Shown here: positions 11,714 to 16,038 of the stretch, one piece after another
Layout: each line of letters opens with the position of its first letter
Numbering within the stretch: position 1 is the stretch's first letter
DNA from: an uncultured Lachnospiraceae bacterium
GTDB taxonomy: Bacteria; Bacillota; Clostridia; Lachnospirales; Lachnospiraceae
Length of the DNA: 16,038 nucleotides
Assembly (NCBI GenBank): GCA_949346185.1
Contig: CASGVX010000011.1
Location: 1 to 16,038 of the forward strand
Reading direction: 5' to 3'
The notes under the pieces: generated by a model
Database searches by the model: none
Told to the model about the DNA's origin: nothing
The model's input: the letters and a program-made list of their open reading frames with translations, nothing else
Position numbers and translations under genes: made by a program

Positions 11714-13555
11714 GTGAAAAGTTTGAAAAAGAAGCAAGACAGCAAAAAGCAGGATCATGTGGTGGCGAGCATTATCAATGCTTTAAAGATATTTCATGCG
11801 GGAGACAGAAAATTCGTTTATTTTTCTTTCTATAAAAATATCACAGAGGCAATTTTTGATTCTCTTTATGGCATTTATCTGATCAAATATATTTATGAAT
11901 GTATTGAGAATCGAGTGGATTTTAAGAAATTATTCGCGCTGGTGAGCATATTCGCCATTGTCCATATCATAATCCACCTCACCTCTGCTTTTCATAGTTA
12001 CTGCATGAAAATCTCTGAGATGAAGATTTATCGGCATATTTTTGGCAAAATCATTCGGCATGCGAAGAAGATTCCCATCAATCAGTATGAGAATCCTCAA
12101 TTTTATGATAATTTTTCCAGAGCGCTGGACGAGTCTTTGGGACAGGGAATCTGGGGCATGCTTTTCACGACCTTTGGAGTGGGCAGCATTCTGGGGAGCA
12201 TGGTTGCCATGGCAATTCTGGCATCAGTGGATGTGATGCTCCTCGCCTTTGTGATTGTGCCAGTCATGGGAAGCCTGTATTTCGGAATCAAGGAGAGCAG
12301 CGAGCAATTCGCAGGCCGCCGGGACGAGACTTTGGGAAAGAGAAAGATGGAATATGCCAAGCGCATCTTTTATGAAAAGAAATATGCATCCGAACTCAGG
12401 CTATTCCCTATTTCAGGAGTTCTTTTCCGCATCCAGAAGGATGGCTATCTGGAGAGATTCCGAAAACTTCGCCCCCATCAGAACAAAATAGCCTTTTACC
12501 GCATCATCGAAACGATTCTTTTTGCCGGACTGGTAACGCTGGGTTCCTATCTGTACATCACCTACCGATTAAAGGTAAGCGGCAGTACGGCAGTGGCTTC
12601 CTATGTGGCAATGATTGCCGCCATTGGAGGCATTGTGGAATCCATCAGCGAAGCAATCGAATACTTTTCCCAAGCAGGAAAAATGTGCATGTACATGAAT
12701 AATATTAAGGAATTTATGGAATGCCCGGTGGAAGATTTGACACAGCAAGCCATCTTGCCACAGGGAAATATGGGGGACATTACTTTTGAAAATGTGTCTT
12801 ACCACTATGAAGGCAGTGAACAAATGATTATCAACAATCTGAATATCCATATCAAAAATGGGGAGCACATTGCTCTGGTAGGGGAAAATGGCGCAGGAAA
12901 AACCACATTGATGAAACTGCTGATGGGGCTATATCCTTTATCTGATGGCAGAATTGTAGTGGGAGGACAGGATATTTCCAAATACGACCCCTCTGCCTAC
13001 AGAGACTGCTTTGGAACAGTATTCCAAGATTTCCAGATATTTTCCCTGCCCTTGGGGGAAAACGTGCTGATGAAATTCCCAGAGACAGAAGAAGAGCGGC
13101 AGCTGGTTATTGATTCTTTGGAAAAAGCCCAATTTGGGGATGTGCTGGAAAAATTGCCAGAGGGCATCGACACCTATCTCACCAAGGAATTTGATGAAAA
13201 TGGCTTTGTGTGCTCAGGCGGCCAGGCTCAGAAAGTTGCTATTGCCAGAGTGTTTGCCAAAAATCCGGATGTGGTGATTCTGGATGAGCCGTCCAGCGCA
13301 CTTGACCCTATTGCAGAATACAATATGTACTGCAATATGATGGATGCTTCGGAGGGAAAGACAGTATTCTTCATCTCCCATAGAATGTCCTCAGCACGGA
13401 TGGCAGATAGAATTTTATTCCTAGAGCATGGAAAAATCGTGGAGGAAGGAACCCACGAGGAACTCTTGGCAAAGGACGGAAGATATGCTTCTATGTTCCG
13501 TCTGCAGGCACAGAATTATCAAGACGAGATGGGAGGTGCCCTCTATGCAAACTAA
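11714..13555 (+). CDS. ABC exporter half-transporter (membrane domain + ATPase), first subunit
   Basis: The 613-residue protein has an N-terminal membrane domain of about 330 residues, with hydrophobic segments near 36-60, 73-94, 146-170, 173-192, 262-283 and 292-312, and a C-terminal ATPase. Motifs are Walker A GENGAGKT (390-397), Q-loop Gln 438 in VFQDFQIF, signature CSGGQAQKVAIARV (500-513), Walker B VVILDE (520-525), D-loop SALD and the switch His 556. All catalytic residues are present; only the first signature residue is Cys and not the usual Leu. No N-terminal peptidase C39 domain is present, so it does not process double-glycine leaders itself. Start: GTG at 11714 with GGAG 7 nt upstream. 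Its 3' end overlaps the next exporter gene by 11 nt, so the two probably form a heterodimer. Likely substrates are a peptide, lipid or drug; none is indicated. Confidence 0.92.
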   Translation: MKSLKKKQDSKKQDHVVASIINALKIFHAGDRKFVYFSFYKNITEAIFDSLYGIYLIKYIYECIENRVDFKKLFALVSIFAIVHIIIHLTSAFHSYCMKISEMKIYRHIFGKIIRHAKKIPINQYENPQFYDNFSRALDESLGQGIWGMLFTTFGVGSILGSMVAMAILASVDVMLLAFVIVPVMGSLYFGIKESSEQFAGRRDETLGKRKMEYAKRIFYEKKYASELRLFPISGVLFRIQKDGYLERFRKLRPHQNKIAFYRIIETILFAGLVTLGSYLYITYRLKVSGSTAVASYVAMIAAIGGIVESISEAIEYFSQAGKMCMYMNNIKEFMECPVEDLTQQAILPQGNMGDITFENVSYHYEGSEQMIINNLNIHIKNGEHIALVGENGAGKTTLMKLLMGLYPLSDGRIVVGGQDISKYDPSAYRDCFGTVFQDFQIFSLPLGENVLMKFPETEEERQLVIDSLEKAQFGDVLEKLPEGIDTYLTKEFDENGFVCSGGQAQKVAIARVFAKNPDVVILDEPSSALDPIAEYNMYCNMMDASEGKTVFFISHRMSSARMADRILFLEHGKIVEEGTHEELLAKDGRYASMFRLQAQNYQDEMGGALYAN

Positions 13556-15395
13556 GGAAAATAATAAGGAACACATACCGATTGGACGAATATTGAGCAA
13601 TTATTTCTATCTTTTAAAATATGCATTCCGAAAAGATGCCGGAATGGTCTGGATGATTTTCGGCATCTTTACTATTTCTGGCGTGGGATATGCCAGCATG
13701 GAGACAATCTTTATGCGGGTATTTATCAATTTCCTGTCGGATGACAGGTATTCTTTCAAGCAGACGGCAATATTGGTACTGGGTGCCACGGTAGGCATGG
13801 CATTTCTCATGGCAATAGACCGATGCATGGAGAGTTTCTGCTATGCCAGAATGGTTCGCCTCTCTGGCATGATGCAAGAAGAGATGATTCATAAAGTAGT
13901 GAAAATGGACTTAATCTGCTATGACTGCGACACCTATTATGATGATTTTGTGGTGGCCGCATCCCAACTAGAGGAAATGGTAATGACTGCCATTTACGAC
14001 TTGGGTAGAATGGGTAGAAATACCGTGACAGTGCTGGTACTGTCCGGTCTGATTACATCCATTGACCCAGTCATTGCCATTTTTCCGGTAGCAGGATTTT
14101 TGATTAACATTTTCTCCCGTTTTCGCATCATGAAATTGGAATATGCATATGATGTGGAGAAAAAGACCATCATGCGCCGGGCAAATTATTCCAAAAGAGT
14201 ATTCTACCAGCCCGAATACGCAAAGGAAATTAAATTGTCCCACATCGAGGTACCATTAGAAAAGCAATTTCACAAGGCTGTGGATGATACTATTGCCCTT
14301 GGAAAAAAGTATGGTGTCCCCATTGCATTGTGGTCTCTGGTAAATTGGATTGCCGTGTTTACCTTGCTTTCTTTATTCTGCGTGCCACTATATTTAGGCT
14401 ATATGGCGCTGGTCGTATGTAAGATAGGTCTGGGGGACGTGGCTGCCTTGAATAATGCCCAAGGAATCGTGAGAAATAGACTGGATGCCATTAACTACTG
14501 CGTAGAGCGCATTCAGAGAGCCGGATTATTTTGTGAACGCTTCCGGAGATTCATGGAATATGAGAGCAAGATTGAGGGAAGTCCGGGCACAGTGAAATTG
14601 CCAAAGGAAAAATCATCCCTGGAAATCAAGAACATGTCCTACCGTTATGATGGAGCAAAAAAGGATACACTGAAAAATATTAATATGAAGATCGAGGCAG
14701 GACAGAAAGTAGCATTTGTGGGAGAAAATGGTGCTGGAAAGTCCACCCTGATCAAACTCCTAATGCGTTTGTACGATGTGACGGAGGGCTCGATTGAATA
14801 TGGTGGAACGGATATTAGAAACTATGGCACAGACCAATATCGAGATATCTTTGGCTCTGTATTTCAGGATTACCAGATCTATGCCAGTTCCGTCCGAGAG
14901 AATGTCATGATGGATAGTTCTCATCATGAAGAGGAAAAGCGGGTAAGGGATGCCTTGGAGCAATCTGGATTTCTAGAAAGGCTTTTGACTCTTCCCAAGG
15001 GATTGGATACCATGCTCACACGAGAATTTGCTCAGGATGGCGTTCAGCTATCTGGCGGAGAGGCGCAGAAAGTGGCCATTGCCCGACTTTTTGCGAAAAA
15101 GGAGCGAATGCATATTGCCATTTTGGATGAGCCTTCCAGTGCTCTGGATCCCAAGGCAGAATATGAATTGAACCAAAACATTATGAACAAGGCAGGTGAC
15201 GCAACGGTGATTTTCATATCGCATCGCCTATCCACTACTAGGGATGCAGACTGTATCTATATGTTTGAAAATGGGGAGATTGTAGAGCATGGAACCCACC
15301 AGCAGCTAATGGAGTCAAATGGACAATATGCAGAGATGTTCCAATGCCAAGCAAAATATTATCAAGAAAATGCAGATGTCTTTGATTTTGGATAA
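13545..15395 (+). CDS. ABC exporter half-transporter (membrane domain + ATPase), second subunit
   Basis: The 616-residue protein has the same design as its neighbour: membrane segments near 33-59, 74-92, 159-171, 174-192, 258-280 and 282-296, then an ATPase with Walker A GENGAGKS (393-400), Q-loop Gln 441 in VFQDYQIY, signature LSGGEAQKVAIARL (502-515), Walker B IAILDE (524-529), D-loop SALD and His 560. The two subunits are clearly paralogous, sharing a cytoplasmic-loop pattern Y-[SA]-K-R-[VI]-F-Y-x-x-x-Y-A. Both ATP sites look competent, unlike many heterodimeric exporters where one Walker B glutamate is lost. I chose the ATG at 13545 because GGGAGG lies 8 nt upstream; the frame stays open back to 13428 but that part lies inside the first gene and reads as non-protein-like sequence. 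The 11-nt overlap implies translational coupling. Confidence 0.93.
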   Translation: MQTKENNKEHIPIGRILSNYFYLLKYAFRKDAGMVWMIFGIFTISGVGYASMETIFMRVFINFLSDDRYSFKQTAILVLGATVGMAFLMAIDRCMESFCYARMVRLSGMMQEEMIHKVVKMDLICYDCDTYYDDFVVAASQLEEMVMTAIYDLGRMGRNTVTVLVLSGLITSIDPVIAIFPVAGFLINIFSRFRIMKLEYAYDVEKKTIMRRANYSKRVFYQPEYAKEIKLSHIEVPLEKQFHKAVDDTIALGKKYGVPIALWSLVNWIAVFTLLSLFCVPLYLGYMALVVCKIGLGDVAALNNAQGIVRNRLDAINYCVERIQRAGLFCERFRRFMEYESKIEGSPGTVKLPKEKSSLEIKNMSYRYDGAKKDTLKNINMKIEAGQKVAFVGENGAGKSTLIKLLMRLYDVTEGSIEYGGTDIRNYGTDQYRDIFGSVFQDYQIYASSVRENVMMDSSHHEEEKRVRDALEQSGFLERLLTLPKGLDTMLTREFAQDGVQLSGGEAQKVAIARLFAKKERMHIAILDEPSSALDPKAEYELNQNIMNKAGDATVIFISHRLSTTRDADCIYMFENGEIVEHGTHQQLMESNGQYAEMFQCQAKYYQENADVFDFG

Positions 15396-15463
15396 GCAAC
15401 TTTGCGAAGCAAACCTAAGAGAAAACGATTTTCCCATATGTTTATTTCACTTTTGCAGGAAAA

Positions 15464-15511
15464 TTGACAGGATAATTGTAGAATAAATGATTGTCCGTAT
15501 TTATCTATAAT
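15464..15511 (+). promoter_or_regulatory. Promoter-like elements before the last membrane protein gene
   Basis: The 147-nt gap holds a perfect TTGACA (15464-15469) and a perfect TATAAT (15506-15511), but they are 36 nt apart and neither has a good partner at 16-18 nt. GACA/TGTC (15466-15469, 15493-15496) form a short inverted repeat between them. A regulated promoter needing an activator, or two weak promoters, is possible. No terminator was seen after the exporter pair, so read-through is equally likely. Confidence 0.3.
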
Positions 15512-15542
15512 TACCCTGATTTAACAGGAGGCAGATAGAAAA

Positions 15543-16038
15543 ATGAATTATATTGCAGTTTTAATCAAAAACCAACTAAATCGTTTTGAATTCAAGTTTT
15601 GTCTTGCTATTCTTTTTCTGTTAAGCATTGTCGGTATTTTGATGGGATATGTATTGAATTATCAGCAAGATGCAGTGTATGTGAGGAGTGCGGCGGATAA
15701 TTTCCTGATGATTTCAACTTATGCAAGTGTGATTAGGAGATTAATTACTTTTCTTTTCCCTTTATTGGCGGCTGCATTATGTGCCGGATATCGGAGTAAG
15801 AATGACGAACTGCATATGCTGTTGCGGATGAACAGATGTCAGTTTGTATATGGAAATGCGCTTGTGACAGTAGGACTTACCGTGGTAACTTTTGTTGCTG
15901 TGTTGATCATGAATCAACTACTATGTTTTGTTGCATTTCCGACATCCGCTTCGGACAATGTATGGGGGCGAATAGATTATGACTTGATTCGCAGTTACCA
16001 GCCGGAGTATTTGTATGATTTCTGGTCGATACAGAATC
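15543..16038 (+). CDS. Polytopic membrane protein, probable ABC-2-type permease subunit (3' end missing)
   Basis: An open frame of 165 codons runs off the right edge. The product starts MNYIAVLIKNQLNRFEFKFC, followed by hydrophobic segments at about residues 18-38, 66-82 and 105-128. The cytoplasmic stretch between the second and third (YRSKNDELHMLLRMNRCQFV) has the basic, coupling-helix-like character seen in ABC-2 permeases, and the N-terminal amphipathic start is also typical. I cannot assign it to a named family with certainty. AGGAGG lies 11 nt before the ATG, a rather long spacing. It follows the ABC exporter pair by 147 nt. If it is an ABC-2 permease, a separate ATPase gene should lie beyond the window. 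The 147-nt gap suggests its own promoter. Confidence 0.75.
   Translation, partial: MNYIAVLIKNQLNRFEFKFCLAILFLLSIVGILMGYVLNYQQDAVYVRSAADNFLMISTYASVIRRLITFLFPLLAAALCAGYRSKNDELHMLLRMNRCQFVYGNALVTVGLTVVTFVAVLIMNQLLCFVAFPTSASDNVWGRIDYDLIRSYQPEYLYDFWSIQN

Noticed and set aside
13428..13544. N-terminal extension of the second ABC subunit to a start at 13428.
   Set aside because: This part overlaps the first subunit in another frame, reads as basic and Cys-rich nonsense, and lacks a ribosome binding site, whereas the ATG at 13545 has GGGAGG at 8 nt.

Overview
The window looks like chromosome of an anaerobic, spore-forming Firmicute, most probably a Lachnospiraceae-type clostridium. I infer this from strong AGGAGG-type ribosome binding sites, mixed ATG and GTG starts, a CotS-type spore-coat gene, a Gram-positive L10 leader, AT-rich intergenic DNA with hairpin-plus-U terminators, and the style of the LiaF-like and LytTR genes. 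I see no insertion sequence, phage gene, tRNA, rRNA or CRISPR array. Species cannot be named from the sequence alone.

Layout. (1) 1-2863, minus strand: a lipoprotein gene running off the left edge, a CotS-family gene whose kinase motifs are degenerate, a 29-codon shred resembling a class D beta-lactamase/BlaR1 sensor domain, and a NUDIX hydrolase. (2) 3044-4484, plus strand: rplJ-rplL alone, with a strong promoter, L10-binding leader and attenuator, a 36-bp tandem repeat of hairpins between the two genes, and tandem terminators behind rplL. (3) 4485-8431, plus strand: a MacA-MacB style tripartite efflux operon (membrane-anchored adaptor, ATPase, FtsX-type permease) behind a 275-bp leader with operator-like repeats, closed by a hairpin shared with the convergent glucokinase gene. 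(4) 8476-9936, minus strand: an Lrp/AsnC regulator followed by a ROK glucokinase. (5) 10100-16038, plus strand: a near-consensus promoter, a structured leader, a LytTR-domain regulator, a LiaF-like membrane protein, a 219-bp gap holding a long imperfect inverted repeat, two overlapping ABC exporter half-transporters, and the start of a polytopic ABC-2-like membrane protein cut by the right edge.

How they work together. Region 5 is the most interesting unit. A one-gene LytTR regulator with no kinase is paired with a LiaF-like envelope protein and sits just upstream of a putative heterodimeric exporter and a second membrane component. This is the shape of an envelope-stress, peptide-sensing or antimicrobial-peptide export/immunity locus, but no precursor peptide, peptidase or immunity gene is visible, so substrate and signal are unknown. 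The MacAB-like operon of region 3 is a second, separate export system. The remaining genes are housekeeping: translation, sugar phosphorylation, nucleotide clean-up and spore coat.
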